64,000 nt of DNA from Enterovibrio qingdaonensis (GTDB taxonomy: Bacteria; Pseudomonadota; Gammaproteobacteria; Enterobacterales; Vibrionaceae), in contig NZ_JAJUBB010000005.1 in the NCBI RefSeq assembly GCF_028683135.1, forward strand, positions 186,001 through 250,000. Direction: 5' to 3'. The position numbers were made by a program, and so were the translations under genes. A model generated the notes under the pieces. It saw only the letters and a list, made by a program, of their open reading frames with translations, ran no database searches and had not been told where the DNA came from. Below, piece by piece: positions 46,087-58,390 of this stretch. Position 1 is the stretch's first letter. The number at the start of each line of letters is the position of its first letter.

Positions 46087-47010
46087 ATGGCAACGTTGGC
46101 CAACTACCCAGACTACTCACTGTACGCAAATGCGTTCGGTTTCCTTCGCCAGCCTTTGGTTTTCGCACCACAAGGTTGTGACGCTGACATCGTTATCACT
46201 GGTGTCCCTTTTGATATGGCGACCACTGGTCGTTCAGGTGCTCGCATGGGCCCGGGTGCTATCCGTCAGGCTTCTACCAACCTTGCGTGGGAAGGTAAAA
46301 AATGGCCGTGGGATTTCTCACTGACTGACGAAATCAAAATCGCTGACTGTGGCGATCTGGTGTTTAATTGTGGTGACGCAGCAAACATGAGCGAACGTTT
46401 GGAAGCACATGCCACCAGCCTGCTGACGGAAGGCAAAACCTTGCTGACATTCGGTGGTGACCACTTCGTCACCCTGCCACTCCTGCGTGCTCACGCAAAA
46501 CAGTTCGGCGAAATGGCACTGGTTCACTTCGATGCACACACTGACACTTACGATCAGGGTAGCGAATTCGACCACGGCACCATGTTCTACACCGCGCCGA
46601 AAGAGGGCCTGATTGACCCACACGCGTCAATCCAAATCGGTATTCGTACTGAGCACAGCGACAAGCTTGGCTTCCAAGTGGTTGATGCAGCCACTGCGAA
46701 CGATTGGTCTGTTAAGCAAATCGTAGATGCGATCAAAACCCGCGTTGGCGACCGTCCGGTTTACCTGACGTTCGACATCGACTGTCTTGACCCAGCTTAT
46801 GCACCGGGCACAGGTACCCCAGTATGTGGTGGCCTGAGCACCGACAAGATCCTGAAAGTGATCCGTGCGCTGCAAGGCATCAACCTGATTGGTATGGACG
46901 TGGTAGAAGTGGCACCGGCCTACGACCACGCAGACCTGACCTCATTAGCAGCAGCGACCATCGCAACTGACCTGCTGTACGTTTGGGCGGCGAATCGTAA
47001 GAACAAGTAA
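46087..47010 (+). CDS. speB: Agmatinase
   Basis: A 307-residue ureohydrolase (E. coli SpeB 306), hydrolysing agmatine to putrescine and urea with a binuclear manganese centre. Metal motifs are [15 protein letters not shown] and [30 protein letters not shown] precedes the ATG. The operon ends with the terminator after this gene. Confidence 0.97.
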   Translation: MATLANYPDYSLYANAFGFLRQPLVFAPQGCDADIVITGVPFDMATTGRSGARMGPGAIRQASTNLAWEGKKWPWDFSLTDEIKIADCGDLVFNCGDAANMSERLEAHATSLLTEGKTLLTFGGDHFVTLPLLRAHAKQFGEMALVHFDAHTDTYDQGSEFDHGTMFYTAPKEGLIDPHASIQIGIRTEHSDKLGFQVVDAATANDWSVKQIVDAIKTRVGDRPVYLTFDIDCLDPAYAPGTGTPVCGGLSTDKILKVIRALQGINLIGMDVVEVAPAYDHADLTSLAAATIATDLLYVWAANRKNK

Positions 47011-47028
47011 TTCGCACCAGCGAATACG

Positions 47029-47058
47029 ACAAAACACCCGCTCTGGCGGGTGTTTTTA
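47029..47058 (+). terminator. Terminator of the speAB operon
   Basis: AAAACACCCG/CGGGTGTTTT with a short loop and T tail. Confidence 0.92.
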
Positions 47059-47136
47059 TTTCCCTCTTTGCTTGATGACATCGCTCTACCACCGTATCCT
47101 TTGCGCTCAATAACCGCCACTATCCGAAATATCGCT

Positions 47137-47949
47137 ATGTCATACCTTTGCCCGCTCTGTCAGGAGCCACTTTCTCTTTCTGCTCGCACCTACAAATGTG
47201 CCAGCAACCACCAGTTCGATCTGGCAAAAGAGGGCTATGTAAACCTGCTGCCTGTTCAACACAAGCGTTCAAAGGATCCGGGCGATAACAAGGAAATGAT
47301 GCAGGCACGTCGCCAGTTTTTGGATGGTAGCCACTACCAGCCTATGCGCGATGCCGTCAGCGATCTGTTGAAGAATCTTCTGGCTGAAAAAACCGACGGT
47401 CAGCTATTAGATATCGGTTGTGGTGAAGGCTACTACACCAGCTACTTCGCCGATGAAATGCCACAAGCCAAGGTCTTTGGTCTCGATATTTCGAAAGTGA
47501 TGATCCGCTACGCGGCAAAGCGTTACACCAATGTGGATTTTCTCGTTGCATCGAGCCAGCGTCTACCATTTGCCGATAACCAGTTAGACGGCGTTGTGCG
47601 CATCTATGCGCCATGCAACGGTGATGAGCTGGCACGCACAGTCAAAGACAGCGGCGTGGTTGTCACTGTAACGCCAGGACCTCGTCACCTATACCAACTG
47701 AAAGCCGGTATCTACGACGAAGTGCGCCTGCACGATGTGCCTGTAGAAGCGTTGCCGGGCTTTGAACTCGAAACCGAACAAACGGTGGCGTACCCGATGA
47801 CGCTGAACAGTGCCGATGCCACTACCCTGCTGCAAATGACGCCGTTTGCGTGGCGTGCGCCAGAAAGCCTGTGGCAAACACTGAAAGACGCAGAACAGTT
47901 TGAATGTGAAGCGGATTTCACGCTAAGGGTTTACCGCAAGATTGCATAA
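47137..47949 (+). CDS. rlmA: 23S rRNA (guanine-745 N1) methyltransferase
   Basis: A 270-residue enzyme. The N-terminal zinc knuckle has C5, C8, C21 and H25, as in E. coli RlmA. The SAM-binding motif LLDIGCGEGYYTSYF begins at about residue 87, and the end has VRIYAPC and FEC-rich stretches. It methylates G745 in helix 35. The start at 47137 is fixed by homology at MSYLCPLC; the frame extends upstream without support. Confidence 0.95.
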   Translation: MSYLCPLCQEPLSLSARTYKCASNHQFDLAKEGYVNLLPVQHKRSKDPGDNKEMMQARRQFLDGSHYQPMRDAVSDLLKNLLAEKTDGQLLDIGCGEGYYTSYFADEMPQAKVFGLDISKVMIRYAAKRYTNVDFLVASSQRLPFADNQLDGVVRIYAPCNGDELARTVKDSGVVVTVTPGPRHLYQLKAGIYDEVRLHDVPVEALPGFELETEQTVAYPMTLNSADATTLLQMTPFAWRAPESLWQTLKDAEQFECEADFTLRVYRKIA

Positions 47950-48009
47950 GTAATCCGTTCTACCATAATGGAGCGTATCTGACCCTTTGTATAAAGGATG
48001 GTTACACTG

Positions 48010-48960
48010 ATGCGCTCTTTGTTTGTTTCTTCCCTGCTTTGCCTAACGCTGGCAGGTTGCAGCCAAACGGCTAGCTATTCATCCTCCCCCGCGTTAACGG
48101 GCACACTTTACGATTACCGCATTGAATCCGCTTCGGGTGAACCCTACTCACTCGAAAAGCTCGCTACTGCGTTAGAAAGCGCAGATGTCATTCTTGTCGG
48201 CGAATGGCATTCTCATTCTGGCGTCCACCTGTTTCAGGCAGCACTGCTTGCAGAGTTGGCGTCCATTACGCCGAATATGGCTCTTTCTATGGAACAATTC
48301 GCACGCCCAGACCAAGCTGTGATTAACCAATACCTCGCAGGTGACATTGGTGAAAATAGCCTGCTCAGCCAAACCCACCGTTGGTCAAATTACAACAGCA
48401 GCTATCGCCCACTGGTGGAGTTCGCGAAAGAAAATGGGCTGCCCATCATCGCTTCCAACGCGCCCGCAGACACAGTGCGTTGCATCGCGGCAGAAGGTAA
48501 AGACTATCTCGACCGTCTCCCTGAAGACAAAAGGCAGTTCGTTGCTGCCACCTTGCATGACGACGAATCTCCCTACAAAGAAAAGTTCTTCGCGGCTATG
48601 TTCCATGGTGATGAAGCCAAAACGGAAAACCAGTACCTCGCGCAGCTTGCGTGGGACGACACCATGGCAGAAAGCATTGTGGATTTTCTCAAGCAACACC
48701 CCAATGACAAAGTAATGCACATTGCTGGGGCGTTTCATGTCGAAAACGGGCTGGGCATTGCCCGTCGTATTCACCTTCTTAACCCTGATTTGAATATTGC
48801 CATCATCTCGCCCCAAACTGAGGACGAGCCGTTATCCCAAGCCGTTGACGACTATCGCTTAATTGTGAAGCCATTACCGCCACAATGGCTGACTGACGAA
48901 GAAATGGAACAGGCGATGGCGGGAATGCGTCACGGCGACCATACACCACCATGTGATTGA
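48010..48960 (+). CDS. ChaN-family lipoprotein (Tiki superfamily)
   Basis: A 316-residue lipoprotein. The signal peptide LFVSSLLCLTLAGC ends in a LAGC lipobox. The ChaN/EreA-like fold motifs are VILVGEWHSHSGVHLFQ, SMEQFARPDQ and IAGAFHVENGLG; conserved His and Glu could bind metal or heme. ChaN proteins are linked to heme or iron handling. The start could also be ATG 47998; AAAGGA is nearer 48010. It is followed by a new promoter for the Bat operon. Confidence 0.85.
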   Translation: MRSLFVSSLLCLTLAGCSQTASYSSSPALTGTLYDYRIESASGEPYSLEKLATALESADVILVGEWHSHSGVHLFQAALLAELASITPNMALSMEQFARPDQAVINQYLAGDIGENSLLSQTHRWSNYNSSYRPLVEFAKENGLPIIASNAPADTVRCIAAEGKDYLDRLPEDKRQFVAATLHDDESPYKEKFFAAMFHGDEAKTENQYLAQLAWDDTMAESIVDFLKQHPNDKVMHIAGAFHVENGLGIARRIHLLNPDLNIAIISPQTEDEPLSQAVDDYRLIVKPLPPQWLTDEEMEQAMAGMRHGDHTPPCD

Positions 48961-49126
48961 TGTGACGGAAATTTAGCCTCAACTGTCCCACTTAATTGAC
49001 AGACTTGAAAGTGAGTCCACTAGCCACTATCTACTGATAATGAACTCAGCAATGAACCTCCTTAGATTAAGCAGGTCTGAACTGAGTCAATTATCATTAG
49101 TTTTGTTATACCTAGGACAAACTCTC

Positions 49127-50083
49127 ATGTTATCGGATACATTCCAACGCCTTAACACGTACCTGCAAAGTCAGGTAGTCGGTCAACCAGAGCTCGTTAA
49201 ACAACTTCTCATTGCCCTGCTCGCGGATGGGCACATTCTGGTACAAGGTCCACCGGGACTTGCAAAAACCCGTGCTGTTAAAATGTTGTCTGATTGCATT
49301 GAAGGCGATTTCCACCGTATTCAGTTCACACCGGATTTGCTACCCGCTGACCTGACTGGTACAGATATTTTCCGCCCAGAAACCGCAGAATTCACCTTCC
49401 AACCGGGACCGATTTTTAATTCGCTAGTGCTGGCTGATGAAATCAACCGCGCGCCAGCAAAAGTGCAAGCTGCCATGCTTGAAGCCATGGCAGAAAAGCA
49501 AATCACCGCAGGTCGTCAAACCTATGCGTTGCCTGAGTTATTCCTTGTCATGGCAACCCAGAACCCGATTGAGCAAGAAGGCACATACCCGTTGCCAGAA
49601 GCGCAGCTTGACCGTTTCTTGTTGCAACTGAACGTGAACTACCCTGACGCCAATGCTGAGCTTGAAATCCTGCGTTTGAACCGCGGTGAAGCGCAAGGCA
49701 TTGAGAAACAAGAACCTGTTCATATTCAGCAAGAAAGTATCTTCGAAGCACGTAAAGCTGTGCTGAATATTCACATGGCAGAAGACGTTGAGAAGTACAT
49801 CATTCGCCTGATCATGGCGACCCGTGAGCCAGCAGCCTACAGCGACAAACTGGCTTCGTGGCTACAAATGGGCGTGTCACCTCGTGCAACACTGGCCCTA
49901 GACCGTTGCGCCCGTGCGCACGCTTGGTTAGCGGGGCGTGACTTTGTGACCCCTGAAGACGTGCAAGCGATGGCTTACCCCGTGCTACGTCACCGTCTGC
50001 TGCTGAGCTACGAAGCACAAGCCGAAGGCAATGGCGCAGACAGTGTGGTTACACACCTGATTGAGCAGGTTGCTAGCGTATGA
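49127..50083 (+). CDS. MoxR-family AAA+ ATPase
   Basis: A 318-residue MoxR ATPase. Walker A is GPPGLAKTR near residue 40, Walker B LVLADEINRAPAKVQ near 103, and the arginine and sensor segments MATQNPIEQEGTYPLPEAQLDRF follow. It is the first gene of the Bat operon; such ATPases act with VWA-domain proteins as chaperone-like complexes for metal or protein assembly at the inner membrane. The start at 49127 is preferred; a frame from 49040 carries a 29-residue non-family extension. It overlaps the next gene by ATGA. Confidence 0.9.
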   Translation: MLSDTFQRLNTYLQSQVVGQPELVKQLLIALLADGHILVQGPPGLAKTRAVKMLSDCIEGDFHRIQFTPDLLPADLTGTDIFRPETAEFTFQPGPIFNSLVLADEINRAPAKVQAAMLEAMAEKQITAGRQTYALPELFLVMATQNPIEQEGTYPLPEAQLDRFLLQLNVNYPDANAELEILRLNRGEAQGIEKQEPVHIQQESIFEARKAVLNIHMAEDVEKYIIRLIMATREPAAYSDKLASWLQMGVSPRATLALDRCARAHAWLAGRDFVTPEDVQAMAYPVLRHRLLLSYEAQAEGNGADSVVTHLIEQVASV

Positions 50084-51033
50084 CCCTGACAGACACCGCC
50101 GCTGCTCTGCCTCCACACAGTGATGGCGTCAATGTGTGTCTGGCTGAACTGCTGCATTATCAGAAGCAATCTGTCCGCTGGTTGCCACCCGCGCTGAGCA
50201 TTTGGTCTCAGCTTAGCGGCCAGCACAGCAGCCGTCATAAAGGTCGAGGTATGAACTTCTCTGAGGTTCGCCCTTATCAACCAGGCGATGATATTCGTGC
50301 CATTGATTGGCGCGTGACCGCTAGAACGGGTAAGACGCACACCAAGCTGTTTACTGAAGAACGCGAGCAACCTGTGATGCTGTTTATCGACTTAAGCAGC
50401 AGCATGAAGTTTGGTTCGCAACTGTTGCTCAAGTCGGTGCAAGCGGCGCACATTGCCAGCCTCATCAGTTGGTTGACCGTTAGCCAGCAAGACCGCATCG
50501 GTGCTGTGATTTATAACGGCCTTAAAGTGCGTGAATGCAAGCCTACCGCTCGCCAACAAGGACCACTTCGTATCATGCACGCCGTGATGGAAGCGCATGA
50601 GGAAATGCTCAACGCAGAAGATGCTGGCGCGACTCAGGAAAGCTGGCAGGCCGCATTAAGGCATTTGCACCACCTGTGTCCAAAAGGCAGTGACATCGCC
50701 ATGATCAGTGATTTTTATTCGCTGACGATGGCAGATAAACGCAGGCTGAGCCAGTTACGCCAACACAACCGAATCCGCTTTGTGCGCATTTATGACCCGC
50801 TGGAACAAGGCCATACCTCGTTTCGGGGACACGAATTGGTAGCTGACAACGAACAAACCGCGTGGTTAGATTTCTCTTCAAGAAAAACCCGCGACAGTCT
50901 GGAACAACAATACCTACGCCATCAGCAGTTCATTACTGATATGGCTAGAAGCTTAGCGGTACCCCTACACACACTCTCTGCGGGTCAATCGCTGCTTCAG
51001 CAGTTGGGTCATTCTTCGAGTAAGGCAACGTAG
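50080..51033 (+). CDS. DUF58-domain protein (Bat operon)
   Basis: A 317-residue protein with the DUF58 motif EVRPYQPGDDIRAIDWRVTARTGKTHTKLFTEEREQ near residues 60-95 and a degenerate VWA core, FIDLSSSMKFGS. It has no membrane segment. DUF58 proteins always pair with MoxR. It overlaps moxR by 4 bp and is 5 bp before the DUF4381 gene. Confidence 0.9.
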   Translation: MTLTDTAAALPPHSDGVNVCLAELLHYQKQSVRWLPPALSIWSQLSGQHSSRHKGRGMNFSEVRPYQPGDDIRAIDWRVTARTGKTHTKLFTEEREQPVMLFIDLSSSMKFGSQLLLKSVQAAHIASLISWLTVSQQDRIGAVIYNGLKVRECKPTARQQGPLRIMHAVMEAHEEMLNAEDAGATQESWQAALRHLHHLCPKGSDIAMISDFYSLTMADKRRLSQLRQHNRIRFVRIYDPLEQGHTSFRGHELVADNEQTAWLDFSSRKTRDSLEQQYLRHQQFITDMARSLAVPLHTLSAGQSLLQQLGHSSSKAT

Positions 51034-51038
51034 TAACC

Positions 51039-51536
51039 ATGGCGACTCCAACGTCAAACACACTTCCACTGGCGGATATCCATCTACAAGCTGCTCCGGG
51101 TCTTTGGCCGTTGGCTTGGGGATGGTGGGCTCTGCTCGCTGCTCTGGCACTTATCATCGTGGCAGTGGTGTATGCACTTCGCCTGCGCACGCAAAAGCGA
51201 AAAGCGCAGAAAGAAGCAATTAAACAGCTTTGTGATACAAAAACACTGGGTGACATCAACGCCCTGCTCAAGCGCGCCGCGCTGACCTATTTCCCTCGCC
51301 ACGATGTAGCGAAACTCACAGGCCATATGTGGCTCACGTTTTTAGACAACCAATTGCCCGTATCGAAACGAGGCTTTGTTGCCAATGAAACCCTTTGGCA
51401 AAAAGGCGTGTTCTCCAAAGAGGGACTCAACAGCAAAGAGCTTGATATCTGCAAAGCCTTAGCGAAAGTCTGGCTAACCAAAGCATTGCCGCCTAAAAAG
51501 GCAAACCTACCCCAAAGTGAGGTAAAAGATGTTTGA
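51039..51536 (+). CDS. DUF4381-family membrane protein (Bat operon)
   Basis: A 165-residue protein with one membrane segment, LWPLAWGWWALLAALALIIVAVVYAL, then a cytoplasmic helical domain (KQLCDTKTLGDINALLKRAALTYFPRHDVAKLTG). The family is found only between DUF58 and BatA genes. It overlaps batA by 8 bp. Confidence 0.85.
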   Translation: MATPTSNTLPLADIHLQAAPGLWPLAWGWWALLAALALIIVAVVYALRLRTQKRKAQKEAIKQLCDTKTLGDINALLKRAALTYFPRHDVAKLTGHMWLTFLDNQLPVSKRGFVANETLWQKGVFSKEGLNSKELDICKALAKVWLTKALPPKKANLPQSEVKDV

Positions 51537-52486
51537 ATTTACCTGGTGGTGGGCGTTCGTGCTGCTTCCACTTCCGCTTGTGATCTATAAATGGGCGAAG
51601 CCGATTCCTCGCCCTGCAGCTATTCACTTACCTCGGCTGCCAAAAGGCTTGGGAGAAAAGCAAAACACCAGCCGCATCAGACAAATCCTGATGACCTTGC
51701 TGTGGGTGAGCTTGATTACCGCATTGGCACGTCCGGTTTGGTATGGCGACCCGATTCAAATCCAACCGGAACACCGCGACATGATGCTCGCCGTTGACCT
51801 CTCTGGCTCAATGGAAATTGAGGACATGGTGCTTCCTTCTGGCAATTCGACTGACCGCCTGACTGCGGTGAAGCATGTGCTGTCTGATTTTATCAAACAG
51901 CGAGACGGCGACCGCTTAGGCTTAGTGTTGTTTGCCGACCACGGTTATTTGCAAACGCCACTGACGCTTGACCGCAATACGGTGGCACAACAACTCGACC
52001 GTGCTGTACTTGGCTTGATTGGTAAAAGCACAGCCATTGGTGAAGGCCTAGGGATTGCCACCAAGACGTTCATCGACAGCAAAGCACCGCAGCGTGTCAT
52101 CATTCTACTCAGTGACGGTGCCAACACGTCGGGTGTGATTGAACCACTCGAAGCGGCCAAACTTGCAAAAGAAAATGGCGTGACCATCTACACCGTGGGC
52201 GTGGGTGCTGAGTCCATGCGCCAGCGCAGCTTATTCGGTTCGCGCATTGTGAACCCTTCACAGGATTTAGATGAGAAAGCTCTGCGTGAAATCGCCCAGA
52301 TGACTGGCGGTGAATACTTCCGTGCACGCGATCCGCAGGAGCTAGAGAAAATCTATCAAATCATCGACCAACTTGAGCCAATCTCAGACGTTCAGCAAAC
52401 TTGGCGTCCGAGAGATGAATGGTTCCGATTCCCGCTATCAGCGGCATTAGCTCTGTCCGTCGTCATCGTTGTTTTAAGGAGACGTC

Positions 52487-52494
<8 letters not shown>
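51529..52494 (+). CDS. BatA-type VWA-domain membrane protein
   Basis: A 321-residue protein. Two N-terminal membrane segments, then a VWA domain with MIDAS AVDLSGSMEIEDM near residue 85, and a C-terminal membrane segment. The Bat proteins help tolerate oxygen in Bacteroides and act with MoxR. It overlaps the next gene by 8 bp. Confidence 0.9.
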
Positions 52495-54442
<1,948 letters not shown>

Positions 54443-54445
54443 ATA

Positions 54446-56110
54446 ATGAAAAAGAACATGACTTTGCGGGCACTGTTGTCCCGCCGAACCAAAGGTATAT
54501 TGGCAGCCACACTGATTGCGCTAACCTCACTGCCCAACATTGCATGGGCAGGAACAGCAGAAGCAACGGTCTCCAACAATGTTGTCCGCGTTGGTGATGC
54601 ATTCCAGCTCACCATCTCCGTTGATGAGAGCGTAGACAGTGATGAGCTGAACTTGGCTGTATTAGACAAAAGCTTTGTCTACGGTCGTCCAAATGTCAGC
54701 AATAGTACCCAGTTTATTAACGGAGACATGAGTCGAAGCACGGTCTGGCGCGTTGCTGTTGCGGCAAAAGAATCGGGGACATTCACGGTTCCAAGTTTTG
54801 ACATTGATGGCATGAAAACAGCCCCTATTACCATTAAGGTGCTGGCCGCCAATGACAAAAGTACTCAGGTAGCTAACAGTGCAGTTGAAGTACAAGCCAG
54901 CGTAGACCGTGACAAAGGCTATATTGGTGAGTCGTTTATTTATCGTGCACGCCTGCTCATTGGCACCCGTGTTGATTCGCCATCACTTCAGGCTCCTTTC
55001 GGCGACGGTTTGGATGTCACACTGATTGGTGAAGACAGTCAATCTGAATCCGTTATTAATGGACGCCGCTATGTGGTGATTGACCGTCAATATCAAATTA
55101 CGCCGACCAAAGCCGGTGCGTTAACACTGGAAGGTGCCGTATTCACGGGTTCTGAAGTGAAAGGCAGTGGTTGGGGCGCATCGGTAGGTTTACCTATCAG
55201 CCGACAAGCTAAGAGCGTCACACTGAATGTCAAAGACAAGCCAGCAGGCTACAAAGGGCTCTGGCTGCCAACCTCATCACTGGCCCTCAGCCAACGCTGG
55301 GATCCTGACACTTTAGGCGGAGAGCAATCCGCGAAGGTAGGCGAGCCTATCAATCGTGTGATTTCACTGAGCATTGCCAATACTGCGCAAAGTGCCATGC
55401 CAAACCTGACTATCACTTACCCAAATCAAGTTCGCGTATATTCAGACAAACCGGAGTACACCCAACAGGGCGATGCGACAGTGATGACCCTAAAACAGGT
55501 CATTATCCCGCGCGAAGAAGGCAAGGTTGATTTACCTGCCGTGTCCATCAACTGGTTTAACACCCAAACGGGCAAACAGGAGACGGCAAAAATCAGCGGC
55601 CTCGCGCTGAACGTGCAACCTGGCGACATCACCACGCAACCGTCACCCGCACTGCCCGAACTAGCAGCGCAAGTACCTGCAGCTCCATCAGAACAAATCA
55701 CAACAGCAGTTACAACTGCTGGATACTGGCCATGGACAACGGGCGTATTCGCATTGTTGTGGTTGATCACCTTAGCGATGTACATCAGAAAACCGCAAGT
55801 CGCGACTAACAACGTTCGCAGTGAAAAGGCCTTGCCAACTCAAGCGGAAAAAGGCTTAGCCGCCTTGGTTGATGCCGTGAAAGCGAACAATGCCGTTAAG
55901 GTGTCGTCGACGTATCGGGCGTGGAATAGAAGCGCATTGCCAGAGGATCTCCAGCGCGCTATTGAGGCTGAAATCAATGCCATGATGGCTTCTTGTTACA
56001 GTGCAACGTCGGGTAAATGGGAAAACGCCACCTTACTAAGCCTGCTCGCAAAAGCGGCAAAGGTAAAACCCCATGACACGCCAACTCAGGGGTTAGCGGA
56101 GTTGAAGTAA
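54446..56110 (+). CDS. BatD-type periplasmic-facing protein
   Basis: A 554-residue protein. An N-terminal signal segment (GILAATLIALTSLPNIAWA) is followed by repeated immunoglobulin-like beta domains (AEATVSNNVVRVGDAFQLTISVDES; GYIGESFIYRARL) and a C-terminal membrane helix (GVFALLWLITLAMYI, near 425-440) with a cytoplasmic tail. It fits the oxygen-tolerance BatD family. It is the last gene of the Bat operon and ends in a terminator. Confidence 0.88.
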   Translation: MKKNMTLRALLSRRTKGILAATLIALTSLPNIAWAGTAEATVSNNVVRVGDAFQLTISVDESVDSDELNLAVLDKSFVYGRPNVSNSTQFINGDMSRSTVWRVAVAAKESGTFTVPSFDIDGMKTAPITIKVLAANDKSTQVANSAVEVQASVDRDKGYIGESFIYRARLLIGTRVDSPSLQAPFGDGLDVTLIGEDSQSESVINGRRYVVIDRQYQITPTKAGALTLEGAVFTGSEVKGSGWGASVGLPISRQAKSVTLNVKDKPAGYKGLWLPTSSLALSQRWDPDTLGGEQSAKVGEPINRVISLSIANTAQSAMPNLTITYPNQVRVYSDKPEYTQQGDATVMTLKQVIIPREEGKVDLPAVSINWFNTQTGKQETAKISGLALNVQPGDITTQPSPALPELAAQVPAAPSEQITTAVTTAGYWPWTTGVFALLWLITLAMYIRKPQVATNNVRSEKALPTQAEKGLAALVDAVKANNAVKVSSTYRAWNRSALPEDLQRAIEAEINAMMASCYSATSGKWENATLLSLLAKAAKVKPHDTPTQGLAELK

Positions 56111-56144
56111 CCCTTAGTGATATCACTGTAAAATAAGATGAAAT

Positions 56145-56176
56145 AAAAAACGCCTCGTTAAACGAGGCGTTTTTAT
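56145..56176. terminator. Bidirectional terminator between batD and yfbV
   Basis: AAAAACGCCTCGTT/ACGAGGCGTTTTT with a very short loop. Confidence 0.93.
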
Positions 56177-56194
56177 CACAGAGAAGAATAAGAG

Positions 56195-56644
56195 TTAAAA
56201 CCAGCGTTCTAAGGACGATTTGTCCAACTGTTTAAACGCGCGATTTAAGGTCTGTGCCAGTTCTTTGTAACGAGGACGACTCTTCATTGGCTGAAGTGCC
56301 CCACCTTCACTGACAATCTTTTCATGCAATTCACGATACCAGCCGGCTAACGCAGGTGGAAGCTGCGTTTCACGGCGTCTTCCCAACCACCACAATCCTT
56401 GTAGCGGCATGCTAAGCGCAAACAACGCAATAATCATGGCCTGTGGCATACCATCATAATTATTGAAGGCCATTTGCATCAGAACACTGATCACTGCAAC
56501 AGCAGGCATCACTTTAATCGCAAACTGGGTTGCTCGAATCACTCTGTTTTCTGGGAACATCGGCGCAAGCTCTTTTCGCACTGGCCACTCCGTCATGTAC
56601 TTTTGTCCATCACGGAAATTATTCCACATTGATTTATTGCTCAT
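56195..56644 (-). CDS. yfbV: UPF0208 membrane protein YfbV
   Basis: A 149-residue protein matching YfbV (E. coli 151): [38 protein letters not shown], two membrane segments, then [17 protein letters not shown]. coli YfbV is proposed to insulate the Ter macrodomain from MatP. It is divergent from ackA, as in E. coli. ATG 56644 follows GGAGG. Confidence 0.93.
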   Translation of the reverse strand: MSNKSMWNNFRDGQKYMTEWPVRKELAPMFPENRVIRATQFAIKVMPAVAVISVLMQMAFNNYDGMPQAMIIALFALSMPLQGLWWLGRRRETQLPPALAGWYRELHEKIVSEGGALQPMKSRPRYKELAQTLNRAFKQLDKSSLERWF

Positions 56645-56704
56645 ACGGCTACCTCCAAGCGATGTCACTGTCTCATCGGCTAAAAACTTGCTACAAACCT
56701 TCAA

Positions 56705-57057
56705 AAAAAGTTGAGAAACATTAATTCAAATCAAGAATGACTTAAAAGTTTTTGTTATCTGTCGCAAGTATCGCTAGACTTAGCCGACCTAAATCAATTG
56801 TTGCTCGGATTTGATTATCTCGCAACCACTGAAACGCCAAATGGATAACCGGCAGGGCAAGAATTCACCAAATATGGTGTGCTCTAAAGGGAAATCTGTC
56901 TGGCGTTTTGTGTTGTGTATCAAGGACCGATTTTCGATGTATCTATTCGGCGGCAAATATACGCTTTATTGCTTTTGCGAGACGGTGGCTGATTTTTTTA
57001 TCAACTATCCTCTCCGATTAGTAAAACCTTCTACTTTACATGAATAGGTAGTCTCAA
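56705..57057. promoter_or_regulatory. Divergent yfbV/ackA control region
   Basis: A 353-bp gap with no supported gene. TTAATTCAAATCAA at 56721-56734 is a possible FNR-like half-matched site (TTGAT-N4-ATCAA with one mismatch). The rest carries the ackA promoter, which I cannot place exactly. Confidence 0.4.
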
Positions 57058-58254
57058 ATGTCTAAGCTGGTTCTTGTTCTTAACTGCGGCAGCTCATCGC
57101 TGAAATTCGCTATCATCGACGCACAATCAGGTGATGAGCACCTGTCTGGTCTGGCTGAGTGCCTGCACCTGCCAGAAGCTCGCATTAAGTGGAAATTGGA
57201 CGGCAAACACGAAGCTCAACTGGGCGAAGGTGCTGCACACAAAGAAGCACTGAGCTTCATCGTTGAAACCATTCTGGCTTCTAAACCAGAACTGGCAGAG
57301 AACCTGGGCGCAATCGGCCACCGTGTTGTACACGGCGGCGAGCAGTTCACTAAGTCTGCACTGATCTGTGACACAGTACTGAAAGGTATCGAAGACGCTG
57401 CTAGCTTCGCACCTCTGCACAACCCTGCGCACCTGGTAGGTATCGAAGCTGCTAAAGCTGCGTTCCCTGCGCTGAAAAACGTAGCGGTATTCGACACTGC
57501 GTTCCACCAAACTATGCCAGAAGAAGCGTTCCTATACGCTCTGCCATACAAGCTGTACAAAGAGAACGGTATCCGTCGTTACGGTATGCACGGTACTTCT
57601 CACTTCTTCATCGCGCAAGAAGCAGCTGCACAACTTGGCAAACCAGTTGAAGAACTGAACATCATCAACTGTCACCTAGGTAACGGCGCATCTGTATGTG
57701 CAATCAAGAACGGTAAATCTGTAGATACTTCTATGGGTATGACGCCTCTTGAAGGTCTGGTAATGGGTACTCGCTCTGGTGACCTTGATCCAGCGATCAT
57801 CTTCCACCTGCACGATGCACTGGGTTACAGCGTTGAGCAAATCAACAACATGCTGACCAAAGAGTCTGGCCTTGCTGGTCTGACTGAAGTGACTTCTGAC
57901 TGTCGTTTCGTTGAAGACAACTACGGCACTAAAGAAGAAGCAACTCGCGCAATGGACGTGTTCTGTCACCGTCTGGCGAAATACGTTGCTGGTTACACTG
58001 CATGTCTTGACGGCCGTCTGGACGCGATCGTGTTCACTGGCGGTATCGGTGAGAACTCTGGCCCAATCCGTGAGCTAGTTCTGAACCGTCTGGGTCTTCT
58101 GGGTGTTGAAGTTGACCAAGAGCGCAACCTGAAAGCTCGCTTCGGCGGCGAAGGCGTTATCACTACTGATAGCAGCCGTGTTCCAGCGATGGTTATCTCA
58201 ACCAACGAAGAACTGGTTATCGCTCAAGACACAGCACGTTTGGCTGAAATCTAA
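57058..58254 (+). CDS. ackA: Acetate kinase
   Basis: A 398-residue ASKHA-fold kinase (E. coli 400) that makes ATP and acetate from acetyl phosphate. Motifs: [11 protein letters not shown] (residues 6-16), [10 protein letters not shown]-type [11 protein letters not shown] near 180, GNGASV, and [21 protein letters not shown]. Codon use is strongly biased like pflB. pta follows 136 bp downstream. Confidence 0.98.
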   Translation: MSKLVLVLNCGSSSLKFAIIDAQSGDEHLSGLAECLHLPEARIKWKLDGKHEAQLGEGAAHKEALSFIVETILASKPELAENLGAIGHRVVHGGEQFTKSALICDTVLKGIEDAASFAPLHNPAHLVGIEAAKAAFPALKNVAVFDTAFHQTMPEEAFLYALPYKLYKENGIRRYGMHGTSHFFIAQEAAAQLGKPVEELNIINCHLGNGASVCAIKNGKSVDTSMGMTPLEGLVMGTRSGDLDPAIIFHLHDALGYSVEQINNMLTKESGLAGLTEVTSDCRFVEDNYGTKEEATRAMDVFCHRLAKYVAGYTACLDGRLDAIVFTGGIGENSGPIRELVLNRLGLLGVEVDQERNLKARFGGEGVITTDSSRVPAMVISTNEELVIAQDTARLAEI

Positions 58255-58390
58255 TCAACCTGATGTGATTTTGCGGCTGGTCAATGCGACCGGCCGTTTC
58301 AATTTGGCAAAGTGTCATGCCAAACTGATTACATGACAAAGCTTGCCGATGCGCAGGCTTTGCTTCCGTTATAGTAAAGAGGAATCATCC

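Noticed and set aside
56811-57047. Plus-strand frame upstream of ackA
   Set aside because: No ribosome-binding site; lies within the ackA control region and has no known similarity.
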